Shown here piece by piece: positions 10,213 to 19,688 of a stretch of DNA of 64,000 nt. A model generated the notes under the pieces. It worked only from the letters and a program-made list of their open reading frames with translations, ran no database searches and was not told the origin of the DNA. The position numbers were made by a program, and so were the translations under genes. Every line of letters starts with the position of its first letter. Within the stretch, counting starts at the first letter, position 1. The DNA is from DASQPA01 sp963757335 (GTDB lineage Bacteria > Acidobacteriota > Thermoanaerobaculia > Multivoradales > UBA5704), in the NCBI GenBank assembly GCA_963757335.1, contig CAVWRJ010000013.1, positions 682,001 through 746,000 of the forward strand, read 5' to 3'.

Positions 10213-11976
10213 CTATCCCGGCCCCGCCGCCCCCCGCTTCAACCGCTCGTACGCCTCCGGCGTCGCCACCGCAATCACCTGATCCCCCGCCTCCAACCGG
10301 GTCGGTCCGCGGGGGACGCTCATCTCCTCGCCGCGGAGCACCGCGACCGCTGTCGCTCCCTCTATGGCGCCGATCCCCTCGGCGACCGACTTGCCGGCTA
10401 AAGCGGAGCCGGGGGCGAGGCCCACCGCCACCAGCAGGGCTCCCTGGTGGACGATCGGGATCGGCTGGCCGAAACGGAGCAGGCTCACCAGGCGGGGGAG
10501 GGAGAGGTCCGCCCCCTCGAAGGTCTCGTCCCCCTCCAGCATGGCGAGGGCCCGGCGGAGGAAGACGCCGCGGTGGACCGGGGAGTCCTCCCAGCCGGGG
10601 ACCTGCGACTCGTAGAGGGTCGGATAGCGCCGGCCGCGGGTAAGCGCGCTCTGGGTCAGGAAGGCGAGGATGTTGGCGAGCATGGCGGGGACGATCAGGC
10701 CGTAGCCGCCGGTCATCTCGGCCACCATGATGAGGGTCGAGATCGGGGTGCGCGCGGCGCCGGAGAAGATCGCCGCCATCCCGACCACGACGAAGCTCGC
10801 GGGTACGATGTGCAGCTCGGGGAAGAGGAGGGCGAGCCCCGCCCCCACCACCCCGCCGAGGAGCGCCCCCATGGTCACGGTCGGGCCGAAGACACCGCCC
10901 GAACCGCCGGAGCCGATGGTGAGCGACATCGCCGGCGCTTTGAGGAGGAGGATCAAGGCCATGAGTCCGAGGGAGAGCCGGCCAGCCATGGCGAGCTCCA
11001 CCCAGCCGTAGCCGCTCCCCAGGACCTGCGGCACCGCCATCCCGAGGAGGCCGACGAGAAGACCGCCCAAGGCGGGTTTCCAGTGGGGCGGGCCGGGGAT
11101 CTTGTGGAAGAGGTCGCGCACGAAATAGAAGAAGGTCGGCAGGATCGCCCCGAAGGCCCCGGCGAGGAGCCCTAGGGCGGCGAAGCCGAGGAGGGTGAGC
11201 GGGTGATCGAAGGTCAACCCCTGAGGGATGGCGAAGATGGGCGACCAGCCGACGAAGAAGCCGTGGATCGCATAGGCGGTCACCGCCGAGATGACCGTGT
11301 AGATCAAGGCCTCGGACTCGAACACCATGTCGGAGTAGAGGATCTCGACGGCGAAGATCGCCATCCCCAGGGGGGCCCGGAAGACGGCGGCCAGGCCTGC
11401 CGACATGGCGGCGAGGAGGAGGATGCGCCGCTCCTCGGCTTTGAGCTTCAGGAGCCGGCCGAAGATCGCCCCGAGGCCGGCAGCGATCTGCGCCGTGGGT
11501 CCCTCGCGGCCGGCCACCCCGCCCGAGCCGATGGTCAAGGCCGAGGCGACCCCCTTGATAAAGGGGATGCGGCTCCGCAGCTCGGTCCGCCCCTCGTGGA
11601 AGGCGGCGACCGCCGCGTCCGTGCCGTGCCCCTCGGCCTCCGGCGCCAGGCTGTAGACGAGGAGGCCGGAGAGCAGGCCGCCGAGAGTGGTGACGACGGG
11701 AATCCACCAGCGGGCCGCGAGGGCGGGGATCACGGCCTGCGGGGCCAGCACCCCGGTGCCGGGCGGGGTGTAGCCGCCGATCCGGATCAGCAGCCACTTC
11801 TGGGCGAATTCGACCGCCCAATCGAAGGCGAGGGCGGCAAAGGCGCCGAAGACGCCCACCAGGACGCAGTAGCCGAGGAGGCGGTAGAAGGCGGAACGCG
11901 AGCGGTCGACGGCGGGGTCGGCGATGGGAGGTTCGATGGTCGGTCTCCAGGAGGGGCAGGTACGGGGCCCGGACAT
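10213..11976 (-). CDS. ClC-family chloride channel/transporter with TrkA-C domain
   Basis: Multi-spanning ClC protein of 587 residues for chloride or fluoride transport across the inner membrane. Signatures are GSGGVAGREGP (about residues 150–160, with the gating-type Glu in GREGP) and GSGGSGGVFGPT further on; many hydrophobic helices lie between residues 30 and 430. The C-terminus (about 500–580, GKSVAEGIGAIEG to LEAGDQVIAVAT) resembles a TrkA-C/RCK-C ligand-binding domain, which probably gates the protein in response to a small molecule. It is convergent with the PIN gene. Transporter versus channel cannot be decided from sequence alone. Confidence 0.9.
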   Translation of the reverse strand: MSGPRTCPSWRPTIEPPIADPAVDRSRSAFYRLLGYCVLVGVFGAFAALAFDWAVEFAQKWLLIRIGGYTPPGTGVLAPQAVIPALAARWWIPVVTTLGGLLSGLLVYSLAPEAEGHGTDAAVAAFHEGRTELRSRIPFIKGVASALTIGSGGVAGREGPTAQIAAGLGAIFGRLLKLKAEERRILLLAAMSAGLAAVFRAPLGMAIFAVEILYSDMVFESEALIYTVISAVTAYAIHGFFVGWSPIFAIPQGLTFDHPLTLLGFAALGLLAGAFGAILPTFFYFVRDLFHKIPGPPHWKPALGGLLVGLLGMAVPQVLGSGYGWVELAMAGRLSLGLMALILLLKAPAMSLTIGSGGSGGVFGPTVTMGALLGGVVGAGLALLFPELHIVPASFVVVGMAAIFSGAARTPISTLIMVAEMTGGYGLIVPAMLANILAFLTQSALTRGRRYPTLYESQVPGWEDSPVHRGVFLRRALAMLEGDETFEGADLSLPRLVSLLRFGQPIPIVHQGALLVAVGLAPGSALAGKSVAEGIGAIEGATAVAVLRGEEMSVPRGPTRLEAGDQVIAVATPEAYERLKRGAAGPG

Positions 11977-12087
11977 ACGGACCCCTAGCTTGGCCGCATT
12001 CTAACTGCACCTTCCTGCAACCGCCGTTCCGCGCCCCGCGATACACTAAAGCCTTGGCGTGTACGCTAGCAGCAAGGGAGAGAGGCC

Positions 12088-12858
12088 ATGGAGTCAGCGA
12101 TCTTCATCACCGGCGCCGCCTCCGGGATCGGGCGGGAGACGGCCCTGCTGTTCGCCGAGCGGGGCTGGCGGGTCGGGCTGTTCGATGTCGACCGGGAGGG
12201 GCTCGAAGCGCTCCGGGCCGAGATCGGGGAGCGGGCGCAGGCCGGGGCTCTCGACGTGCGCGACCTCGCCCAGTACCGCCTCCGGGTCGCCGAGTTCGGC
12301 CAGTGGACCGGCGGGCGCATGGACGCCCTCTTCAACTGCGCCGGCATCATGCGGATGGGCCCCTTCGACGAGGTGCCCATCGAGCAGCAGGTCCTGACCG
12401 TCGAGGTCAACGTCATCGGGGTCCTCCACGGCATCCACGCTGCGCTCAACCTCCTCAAGGCGACCCGGGGAGCGCACATCCTCACCATGGGCTCGGCCTC
12501 GGGGATCTACGGCGTCCCCGACCTCGCCACCTACTCGGCGACCAAGTTCTTCGTCCGCGGCCTGACCGAGGGGCTGTCGCTGGAGCTCGAGCGCGACGGC
12601 ATCGTCGTCTCCGACCTCATGCCGCTCTACGTGGACACCCCCATGGTGCGCAACCAGACCTACCGCTCGGGCTCGCTCGAAACCTTCGGCGCCCACCTGA
12701 CCCCGCGCCAGATCGCCGGGCTGGCCTGGAAGGCGATCCACGGCCGGAAGGTGCACTGGATGCCGGGCGCCCTCTTGAAGACCCTCAACTTCCTGGGCGG
12801 TGCCTTCCCGTTCGTCTCCCGACCGACCATGAAGATCGTCAACCGGCGGCGGGCGTAA
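12088..12858 (+). CDS. Short-chain dehydrogenase/reductase
   Basis: A 256-residue SDR enzyme. The nucleotide-binding motif TGAASGIG is at residues 8–15, NCAG at 83–86, the catalytic Ser in MGSASG near 136, and the catalytic YSATK at 149–153. Asp after the second β-strand (LFDVD) suggests NAD(H) preference. The substrate is not identifiable; the C-terminal PMVRNQTYRSGSL region resembles uncharacterised bacterial SDRs. It is followed after 4 bp by a membrane glycosyltransferase on the same strand, so the two may be co-transcribed. Confidence 0.88.
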   Translation: MESAIFITGAASGIGRETALLFAERGWRVGLFDVDREGLEALRAEIGERAQAGALDVRDLAQYRLRVAEFGQWTGGRMDALFNCAGIMRMGPFDEVPIEQQVLTVEVNVIGVLHGIHAALNLLKATRGAHILTMGSASGIYGVPDLATYSATKFFVRGLTEGLSLELERDGIVVSDLMPLYVDTPMVRNQTYRSGSLETFGAHLTPRQIAGLAWKAIHGRKVHWMPGALLKTLNFLGGAFPFVSRPTMKIVNRRRA

Positions 12859-12862
12859 GGGG

Positions 12863-14543
12863 TTGGCGGAACGCTTGAGGGCCGCGCGGCGGGTCTCGCC
12901 GGCTCTCTGCGTCGTCCTTCTCCTCCTCGCGCTCTGGGGCGGCCGGTTCATCTGGGACACCACGGTCGACGTCTCCGGGCGGCGGTTCTTCTGCCTGTTC
13001 GACGACGCCATGATCTCGATGGCCTACGCCAGAAACCTGGTCGAGGGGCACGGGCTCAACTGGGCGCGCCAGGGGGCTCCGGTCGAGGGCTTCACCCATC
13101 CGCTGTGGACCTTCCTCATGATCCCGGTCAACGCCTCGGGGCTGCCGCTCGGGCTCCGCAGCCTGCCGATCCAGCTCCTCTCGCTCGTCTGCCTCCTCCT
13201 CAACGTCGTCCTCATTTACCGGCTCGTCGGCCGCCACTTTTCCTGCGGAAACGCGCGCTCTGGGCTGCCGGCCGCCCTCCTCACCGCCTTCTACTACCCC
13301 TTGAACTACTGGGCGCTCTTCGGGATGGAGACCGGGCTCCAGGCGGTGCTGGTGACCGCCTCGGTCCTCCTCGCCTTGGACATCGTCATAGATGGCCACG
13401 ACCGCCACCTGCCGCTCTTCCTCCTCGGCGCCGCCGCCTATCTCCTCCGCATGGACATGCTGCTGATGGTGGGGGTCGTCCAGCTCTTCGTCCTCTTCTT
13501 TTCCTTTCGGGGCGGGCGCCGGCCAGGGGCGGCCGAGCGCCGGCACTGGCTCCTCGGGGCGGCCCTCTTCGCCGCCGCCGCGCTCGGCTACAGCGCCTTT
13601 CGCGGGCTCTACTTCCACGACCTCCTCCCCAACACCTACTACCTGAAGCTCACCGGCGTCCCCTTGGACGTGCGGGTGCTCCGCGGCGCCGCCTGCTTGC
13701 AGGACACCCTCGTCGCCCATCTCGGGGTGCTCCTGCCGGTCGCCGCCGGCACCGCCTACGTCCTCACGCGGGGCGAACATGGGGAACGGCGGAGATGGCT
13801 GCTCCCGGCGGCGCTCTTCCTCGTCTACTGCGCCTACAGTGCCTGGGTCGGCGGCGATGCCTGGGAGAAGGACGGGGGAGTGATGGCGAACCGCTTCCTC
13901 GCCTTCGTCTTCCCGCTCGTCTTCGTCCTCGGCAACGGCCTCCTGAACCGCGGGCTCGACAGCCTCGCCCGACGCCGGCCGGGCCTCTCGACGGGCGCCC
14001 TCCCGAGGGCGGTGATGGCGGCCGCCCTGACCGCCATCACCGGCCTCGGGCTCCTCGCCGCCAACAGCGTCCAGCCGTTCGCGCCCTCGGGCGAGCGCTG
14101 GCGCGACCTCGTCCTCGCCCGCCCGCCGGTCCTCGTCGCCGGTCACCAGTGGGTCTTCAACCAGACCCGCCTCCTCGAGCGGATCGCCCTCGCCGGGCGC
14201 AGTCGTCGCCACGGTCTGGGCGGGCATCCCGGCCTACCTCACCGACTGGAAGATGGTCGACATCCTGGGCTACAACGACGTCGTCATCGCCCGCGAGTCG
14301 AGCACCGCCTTCCTCAACCGGAAAAACTACCGGCAGTTCCAGCCCGGCCACGTCAAGTGGGACTACGAGCACGTGCTGGAGGTCCACCAGCCCGACGCCT
14401 TTCTCCAGCTCTGGGGGACCGACTTAGGCATGGAGCGCCGCCTCCTCCGCCCCCGGGGCTATCGGCGGATCAACGGCTTCTGGGTCAAGACGGGGGTGAG
14501 CCCGGACCGGATCAACTACGACGCCTCCGCGCCGGTCGAGTAG
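12863..14543 (+). CDS. Polytopic membrane glycosyltransferase-like protein (one frame break)
   Basis: About 560 residues with roughly ten transmembrane helices. Conserved text near the N-terminus includes DDAMISMAYARNLVEGHGLN and PVEGFTHPLW, a pattern of GT39/ArnT-like polyprenyl-linked sugar transferases (GT-C fold) in Acidobacteriota; the acidic pair in the first loop is the likely catalytic site. The initial frame fails near 14195. The continuation (ATVWAGIPAYLTDWKMVDIL to NYDASAPVE) is in the next frame and ends at 14543. The first frame happens to stay open into the following ABC gene, giving a misleading long fusion. The TTG start at 12863 lies 4 bp after the SDR stop. Confidence 0.7.
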
Positions 14544-14608
14544 AGTCGTGGACACCGAGGCTCGAACCTGCGGTAGTTTCCTGCGTACTAGGAGGGTGGA
14601 GGGAGCAC

Positions 14609-15511
14609 ATGGAATCCATCTTGGAGCTTATCGATGTCCGCAAGAGCTACGGCGACTTCCAGGCCGTGGCGGGCGTCTCGATGGCGGTGCCTCCCGGCTC
14701 GATCTTCGGTCTCCTGGGACCGAACGGGGCCGGCAAGACGACCACCATCCGCATGATCATGGACATCATCGCCCCGGACTCCGGGACGATCCGGATCTTC
14801 GGCCAGCCGCGGACCGCAAAGGACCTCGGGCGGATCGGCTACCTGCCCGAGGAGCGCGGGCTCTACCGCAAGATGACGGTCGTCGACCAGCTCGTGTTCC
14901 TGGCCGAGATCCGCGGCTTGAAGAAGCGCGATGTTCTGCCGGAGATCGAGCGCTGGCTGGAGCGCTTCGAGCTCGCGAGCTGGGGGAAAAAGAAGATCGA
15001 GGAGCTGTCGAAGGGGATGCAGCAAAAGGTCCAGCTCATCGGCACCGTCCTCCACAAGCCGGACATCCTGATCCTGGACGAACCCTTCTCCGGCCTCGAC
15101 CCGTTGAACCAGGAGATGTTCCGGGAGTTCCTGGTCGAGTCCCGGCGGCAGGGCAAAAGCGTCCTCTTCTCGACCCACGGCATGGAGCTCGCGGAGAAGA
15201 TGTGCGACCACATCTGCCTCATCTCGCACGGCCGGGCGGTCCTGACCGGCGAGCTCAAGGAGATCAAGCGGCGGCTCTCCGGCAACTCCTATCGGCTGGT
15301 GGCGGACGGGGATTTGGCGAAGCTCTCGGAGGTCCCCGGGATCGAGCACGTGCTCGCCGAGGAACACGGGGCGAAGCTCCTCCTCGCCGCCGACGCGGAC
15401 GGCGCCACGGTGCTCCGGCAGATCGTCCAGTTCGCCAACGTCCGCGAGTTCCGCTCCGAGGAGCCGGAGCTCGAGGAGATCTTCATCAAGGCGGTGCGCG
15501 ATGCGGCTTGA
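14609..15511 (+). CDS. ABC transporter ATP-binding protein (NatA-like)
   Basis: A 300-residue ATPase subunit. It has Walker A (GPNGAGKTT), Q-loop region, signature LSKGMQQKVQL, Walker B (ILILDEPFSGLD) and H-loop (FSTHGME). The C-terminal DUF4162-type extension (about 215–300) is typical of NatA/CcmA-like exporters. The start at 14609 follows GGAGGGTGGAGGG. The last 11 bases overlap the permease gene, so the two form a transporter pair. A longer open frame upstream is only the continuation of the frame-broken glycosyltransferase and is not part of this protein. Confidence 0.92.
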   Translation: MESILELIDVRKSYGDFQAVAGVSMAVPPGSIFGLLGPNGAGKTTTIRMIMDIIAPDSGTIRIFGQPRTAKDLGRIGYLPEERGLYRKMTVVDQLVFLAEIRGLKKRDVLPEIERWLERFELASWGKKKIEELSKGMQQKVQLIGTVLHKPDILILDEPFSGLDPLNQEMFREFLVESRRQGKSVLFSTHGMELAEKMCDHICLISHGRAVLTGELKEIKRRLSGNSYRLVADGDLAKLSEVPGIEHVLAEEHGAKLLLAADADGATVLRQIVQFANVREFRSEEPELEEIFIKAVRDAA

Positions 15512-16907
15512 CAGCATAGGGGTGGTGGCGAAGCGCGAGTACCTGCAGCGGATCAAGGGCAAGGGCTTCTGGATCGCCACCCTGGTCCTCCCGGTCTTCC
15601 TGGTCGCGGTGACGGTCGTGCCGTCCCTCCTCCTGGCGAAGGCGGAGACCCGGCAGAAGGTGGTGGTGGTCGACTCGACGGGCCAGGTGGCCGGCGAGCT
15701 CCAGTCGGTGCTCGCGGCGCCGCCGGGATCGGCGAGTCCATCTGGGGCGTCGGCGGCGTCGGCGGCGTCGGGAGCCTCGGGGCAGCTGTCCCGGGCCGGC
15801 GGTGAGCGCGGCGGTCTCGGCGACCCCGGCGATCGCAGCGACCCCGCCAATCGTGCCGACCGTGGGAAGGCCAGCTTCGACGTCAAGGTCGAGCCCCCCG
15901 CCCCCGACCGGGCAGCGCAGCGGGAGGACCTCGACCGCCGGGTCCGCGCCGGCACGGTCGACGCCTGGATCTGGGTCGACCCCGCGGGCCTCGCCGCCAA
16001 CCGCGCCGAGTACCACGCGCGAAACGTCTCGAACTTCGTCACCCAGGAAATCTTGCGCGACGATATATCCGCGGCGGTCCGCCGGGTGCGCCTGCGCCAG
16101 GCCGGCTTCGACCCGGAGCGGATCGGCGCCCTTACCCAGCCGGTCGGCCTCGACACGGTGAAGATCGGCAAGGAGGGGAGCCGCGCCGAGGGCGGCTTCG
16201 CCGGCTTCGCCTTCGCCTACATGCTCTTCATGATGCTCTACATGACGATCGCCATCTGGGGTCAGCAGGTGATGACCGGGGTGCTCGAGGAGAAGGGCTC
16301 GCGCATCGTCGAGGTCCTGGTGGCGAGCGTCCGCCCGTTCGACCTCCTGATGGGCAAGCTGGTGGGTATCTGCTGCCTGGGGCTCACCCAGATCGTCATC
16401 TGGTTCGCCACCCTGATCACCCTCACGGCGCCCGGGGTGGTCGCCTCGATCGCCTTCCTGCCGGCGGGGATGCACCTGCCGACGGTGACGCTCCTCCTGG
16501 CGGTCAACTTCGCCATCTACTTCGTCCTCGGCTTCCTCGTCTTCGCGAGCTTCTATGCCGCGATCGGCGCCGCGTTCAACAACATCCAGGAGGCCCAGCA
16601 GGTGGCGGCCTTCGTCGTCTTCTTCCTGATCGCCCCGCTCTTCCTCATGTTCCGCATCGTCAACGATCCCGACTCGACGCTCGCCGTCGTCACCTCGCTC
16701 ATCCCCCCGTTCACTCCGCTCCTCATGATGCTCCGCATCGCCCTCCAGCCGCCGCCGGCCTGGCAGGTCCTGCTCTCCTACGTCCTCACCCTGGCCTTCC
16801 TCTGGGGCATGATCTGGCTGGCCGCCCGGATCTACCGCACCGGCATCCTCATGTACGGCAAGAAGCCGACGATCCAGGAGATCTGGCGCTGGGTGCGGTA
16901 CGCGTGA
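15501..16907 (+). CDS. ABC transporter permease (NatB/ABC-2 type)
   Basis: A 468-residue permease. It has one N-terminal helix (FWIATLVLPVFLVAVTVVPS), then a long extracytoplasmic region (about residues 50–225) containing an Ala/Ser/Gly-rich low-complexity insert (PSGASAASAASGASG), then five or six helices. The motif EEKGSRIVEVLVASVRPFDL with LMGKLVG is a hallmark of NatB-type ABC-2 exporters. With the ATPase upstream it forms a sodium- or drug-export-like pump; the substrate is not determined. Confidence 0.9.
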   Translation: MRLDSIGVVAKREYLQRIKGKGFWIATLVLPVFLVAVTVVPSLLLAKAETRQKVVVVDSTGQVAGELQSVLAAPPGSASPSGASAASAASGASGQLSRAGGERGGLGDPGDRSDPANRADRGKASFDVKVEPPAPDRAAQREDLDRRVRAGTVDAWIWVDPAGLAANRAEYHARNVSNFVTQEILRDDISAAVRRVRLRQAGFDPERIGALTQPVGLDTVKIGKEGSRAEGGFAGFAFAYMLFMMLYMTIAIWGQQVMTGVLEEKGSRIVEVLVASVRPFDLLMGKLVGICCLGLTQIVIWFATLITLTAPGVVASIAFLPAGMHLPTVTLLLAVNFAIYFVLGFLVFASFYAAIGAAFNNIQEAQQVAAFVVFFLIAPLFLMFRIVNDPDSTLAVVTSLIPPFTPLLMMLRIALQPPPAWQVLLSYVLTLAFLWGMIWLAARIYRTGILMYGKKPTIQEIWRWVRYA

Positions 16908-16963
16908 GGGGTTTGCCTGGGGCTCCGCTACAATGCCTGCGGCAGGTCTGACCCGGAGCCCCC

Positions 16964-17773
16964 TTGTACACACGTAACGCCCCACCCGGACGTCCCACCC
17001 TCAACTTTGGCGGCCTTGGCGGCTTGGGCGGTCCGCCGCCACGGGACATCGTCGTCCTTCTGGCGGTGGTGTTCGTCACCTTCTCGCTCCAGTTCTTCGT
17101 CCCCGGAGTCGTTTACCTCCTGCGTCTCACCCCGGCGGTGTGGCGCGCCGGTTTCGTCTGGCAGCTCGTGACCTACCCGTTCGCCGGCTACGGTGGGCCC
17201 AGCCTCTGGTTCCTGCTCGAGCTGCTGATCCTCTTTCTCTTCGCCCGCGACGTCTTCACCCAGCTCGGCCGGCGCCATTTCTGGCGGATGATCGTCTGGG
17301 GAGCCGTGGCCGCCGGGGTCGTCGCCCTCCTCGTGCAGGCCGCCGGGAGCCGCACGCCGGAGGTCCTGGACTTCGTCCCGTTCCCCCTGATGCAGGGGCA
17401 GCGCACGCTCATGGCGATCATCGTGGCGGCCTTCGCCACGATGAACCGGCGGGCGACGATCTACCTCTTCTTCGTCCTGCCGATCGAGGCGCGCTGGTTC
17501 CTCGGGATCGAAATCCTCTTCGCCTTCATGGGGTTCCTCCAGACCCGCGATCTCGCCGGGTTCCTGGGGATCTGCACCGCCGTTGGCATCACCTACCTCT
17601 ATCTCACCAGGAGCGGCATGCGGCGCGGCCTCCTCCGGGATTCCCGGTTGCGTCTCCAGCGCTGGTGGATCGAACGCAAGATGAACCGGATGCGCAAGAA
17701 GAGCGGCCTCCGGGTGGTCCCCGGCGAGGGCGGGGTCAAGAAGGGTCCCTGGTCGTCGGACCGCATCCATTAG
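16964..17773 (+). CDS. Rhomboid-like integral membrane protein lacking catalytic motifs
   Basis: A 269-residue protein with about six hydrophobic helices and a basic C-terminal tail (RWWIERKMNRMRKKSG). Overall topology and text such as VWQLVTYPFAG, PIEARWFLGIEIL and the glycine-rich N-terminus resemble rhomboid-family proteins. The GxSG active-site Ser and the last-helix catalytic His are not evident, so it is probably a non-proteolytic relative. The start is TTG at 16964; no in-frame ATG lies nearby. It stands alone between the ABC pair and tRNA-Ser. Confidence 0.6.
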   Translation: MYTRNAPPGRPTLNFGGLGGLGGPPPRDIVVLLAVVFVTFSLQFFVPGVVYLLRLTPAVWRAGFVWQLVTYPFAGYGGPSLWFLLELLILFLFARDVFTQLGRRHFWRMIVWGAVAAGVVALLVQAAGSRTPEVLDFVPFPLMQGQRTLMAIIVAAFATMNRRATIYLFFVLPIEARWFLGIEILFAFMGFLQTRDLAGFLGICTAVGITYLYLTRSGMRRGLLRDSRLRLQRWWIERKMNRMRKKSGLRVVPGEGGVKKGPWSSDRIH

Positions 17774-17797
17774 AGCTCGCAGGACGTTCGACTCGGT

Positions 17798-17887
17798 TGG
17801 CGGAGGGGGTGGGATTCGAACCCACGGGCCGCTTGCGCGACCGGCGGTTTTCAAGACCGCTGCTTTAGACCGCTCAGCCACCCCTCC
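17798..17887 (-). tRNA. tRNA-Ser (anticodon UGA)
   Basis: The complement folds as a class II tRNA: acceptor strands GGAGGGG/CCCCTCC, anticodon arm around CGGTCTTGAAAACCG with anticodon TGA, a long variable arm (CGGTCGCGCAAGCGGCC region), T-arm GTGGGTTCGAATCCCAC, and an encoded CCA end. It lies 19 bp downstream of serS on the same strand, so the tRNA and its cognate synthetase are probably co-transcribed. Confidence 0.95.
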
Positions 17888-17906
17888 GGGAGAGCCGGCG
17901 CCAAGC

Positions 17907-19208
17907 TTACCGCGCCGCCGGGATCTCGGCGAGGCCCCCCATGTAGGGGCGGAGTGCGGCGGGGATGGCCACCGAGCCGTCCTCGCGCTGGTAGTTCTCC
18001 AGGATGGCGACCAGGGTGCGGCCGACGGCGAGCCCGGAGCCGTTGAGCGTATGGACGAGCCTCGGCTTGCCGCCCCCCTCGGGGCGGTAGCGCAGGTTTG
18101 AGCGCCGGGCCTGGAAGTCGTCGCAGTCGCTCACCGAGGAGATCTCGCGATAGGCGTCCTGGCCGGGGAGCCAGACTTCGAGGTCGTAGGTCTTGGCGGC
18201 GGAGAAGCCCATGTCGCCGGTCGCCAGGCTCATCACCCGGTAGGGGAGCTCCAGGATCTCCAGGACCCGCGAGGCGGCGCGGGTCATCGCCTCCAGCGCT
18301 TCGTAGCTGGTCTCCGGGGTGGTCAGGTTGACCAGCTCGACCTTGCTGAACTGGTGCTGGCGGATTAGGCCCCGCACGTCCTTGCCGTAGGAGCCGGCCT
18401 CACTCCGGAAGCAGGGGGTGTAGGCGGTATAGCGGAGCGGCAGGTCGCGCTCCTCCAGGATCTCGTCCCGGTGCATGCCGGTCAGGGGGACCTCGGCGGT
18501 GGGGATCAGGTAGTAGGGATAGCCTTCGAGCTTGAAGAGGTCCTGCTCGAACTTGGGGAGCTGGCCGGTGCCGGTCAGAGTCTCTCGGTTGGCGAGGAAG
18601 GGCGGCAGCACCTCGCGGTAGCCGTGCTCGCCGGTGTGGAGATCGAGCATGAAGGAGATGAGCGCTCGTTCCAGGCGGGCGCCGGCCCCGAGGTAGACCG
18701 TGAAGCGGGCGCCGGCGAGCTTGGCGCCGCGCTCGAAGTCGAGGATGCCGAGAGCGGGCCCGAGGTCCCAGTGCGCCTTGGGCGCGAAGTCGAAGCGGGC
18801 AGGCTCGCCCACCGTGCGTTCCACCCGGTTGGCGCTCTCGTCCCTTCCCACCGGGACGCTCGGGTGGGGCAGGTTGGGGATCGTCAGCTCGATCCCCCCG
18901 ATCTCCTCGTCGATCTCCTTGGCGCGCCCTTCCAGGGTCTCGATCCGCGACTTCAAGCCGGAGACCGCGGCGATGGCGATATTGGCGGCATTGGCGGCCT
19001 CCGCGTTGCCGCTCTGCTGCTTGAGCCGGCCGATGTCGCGGCTCGCCTCGTTGCGCTGGCGCTTCAGCTCCTCGACCTCGACTAAGCCGGAACGCCGCTC
19101 GGAGTCCAGCTGCTGCCAGCGATCGAGGATGGAGAGGTCGAAGTTGCGGCTGGCGAGGGCTGCACGGACTCGCTCCGGATGGTCGCGCAGGAGATCTCTT
19201 GAGAGCAT
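17907..19208 (-). CDS. serS: Seryl-tRNA synthetase
   Basis: Cytoplasmic class II aminoacyl-tRNA synthetase of 433 residues that charges tRNA-Ser (and tRNA-Sec where present). The N-terminal coiled-coil arm that contacts the long tRNA variable arm spans about residues 28–110 (LDSERRSGLVEVEELKRQRN). Class II motifs include motif 2 (YTPCFRSEAGSYGKDVRGLI with RQHQFSKVE) and motif 3 (LNGSGLAVGRTLVAILENYQ). The start at 19208 (MLSRDLLRDHPE) matches family length; the open frame continues upstream only through the adjacent tandem array and that part is not coding. tRNA-Ser(UGA) follows immediately. Confidence 0.97.
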   Translation of the reverse strand: MLSRDLLRDHPERVRAALASRNFDLSILDRWQQLDSERRSGLVEVEELKRQRNEASRDIGRLKQQSGNAEAANAANIAIAAVSGLKSRIETLEGRAKEIDEEIGGIELTIPNLPHPSVPVGRDESANRVERTVGEPARFDFAPKAHWDLGPALGILDFERGAKLAGARFTVYLGAGARLERALISFMLDLHTGEHGYREVLPPFLANRETLTGTGQLPKFEQDLFKLEGYPYYLIPTAEVPLTGMHRDEILEERDLPLRYTAYTPCFRSEAGSYGKDVRGLIRQHQFSKVELVNLTTPETSYEALEAMTRAASRVLEILELPYRVMSLATGDMGFSAAKTYDLEVWLPGQDAYREISSVSDCDDFQARRSNLRYRPEGGGKPRLVHTLNGSGLAVGRTLVAILENYQREDGSVAIPAALRPYMGGLAEIPAAR

Positions 19209-19261
19209 GACGCGGCAGTCTAGTGGAGGAGGTCGAGGAGGAGCAACCGAGAACTCCGCCG

Positions 19262-19645
19262 CCGACGACTGCGGGCTGGCTGGCGACGACTGCGGGCTGG
19301 CTGGCGACGACTGCCAGGCAGCCTGGCGGTGACCGCGGGTAGGCTGGCGATGACTGCCAGGCAAGGTAGCGATGATCGCGAGCAGGCTGGCGACGACTGC
19401 CAGGCAGGGTAGCGATGATCGCGGGCAGGCTGGCGATGACCGCCAGGTAGGGTGGCAGTGACCGCGAGTAGGCTGGCGACGACCGCGAGCAGCCTGGCGA
19501 CGACCGCCAGGCAGGGTGACGGTGACTGCGAGCAGGCTGGCGACGACCGCGAGCAGCCTGGCGACGACCGCCAGGCAGGGTGGCGGTGATCGCGAGTAGG
19601 CTGGCGGTGACCGCCAGCAGTCCGGCGACGACCGGCTGCGGCGCA
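19262..19645. repeat. 21/22-bp tandem array upstream of serS
   Basis: About 18 units of 21 or 22 bp alternating between two types, one like GCGATGATCGCGAGCAGGCTG and one like GCGACGACTGCCAGGCAGGGT. The first two units (GACTGCGGGCTGGCTGGCGAC) are identical; later ones diverge. Unlike the 2358–2840 element it is GC-rich throughout and of unrelated sequence. Mixing 21- and 22-bp units shifts reading frame between repeats, so it is not a conserved protein-coding repeat. It fills the whole gap between serS and the start of the polysaccharide cluster. There are no spacers, so it is not CRISPR. Confidence 0.85.
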
Positions 19646-19688
19646 TTTGCCGGCCGGGCCGTAGAAGATAAGATCGGCCGGCACTCTC

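Noticed and set aside
12863..15511. Natural fusion of glycosyltransferase and ABC ATPase
   Set aside because: The glycosyltransferase continues in another frame to its own stop at 14543, and the ATPase has its own start and ribosome-binding site at 14609.
19262..19645. CRISPR array or coding tandem-repeat protein
   Set aside because: There are no spacers, and 21- and 22-bp units change the reading frame between repeats.
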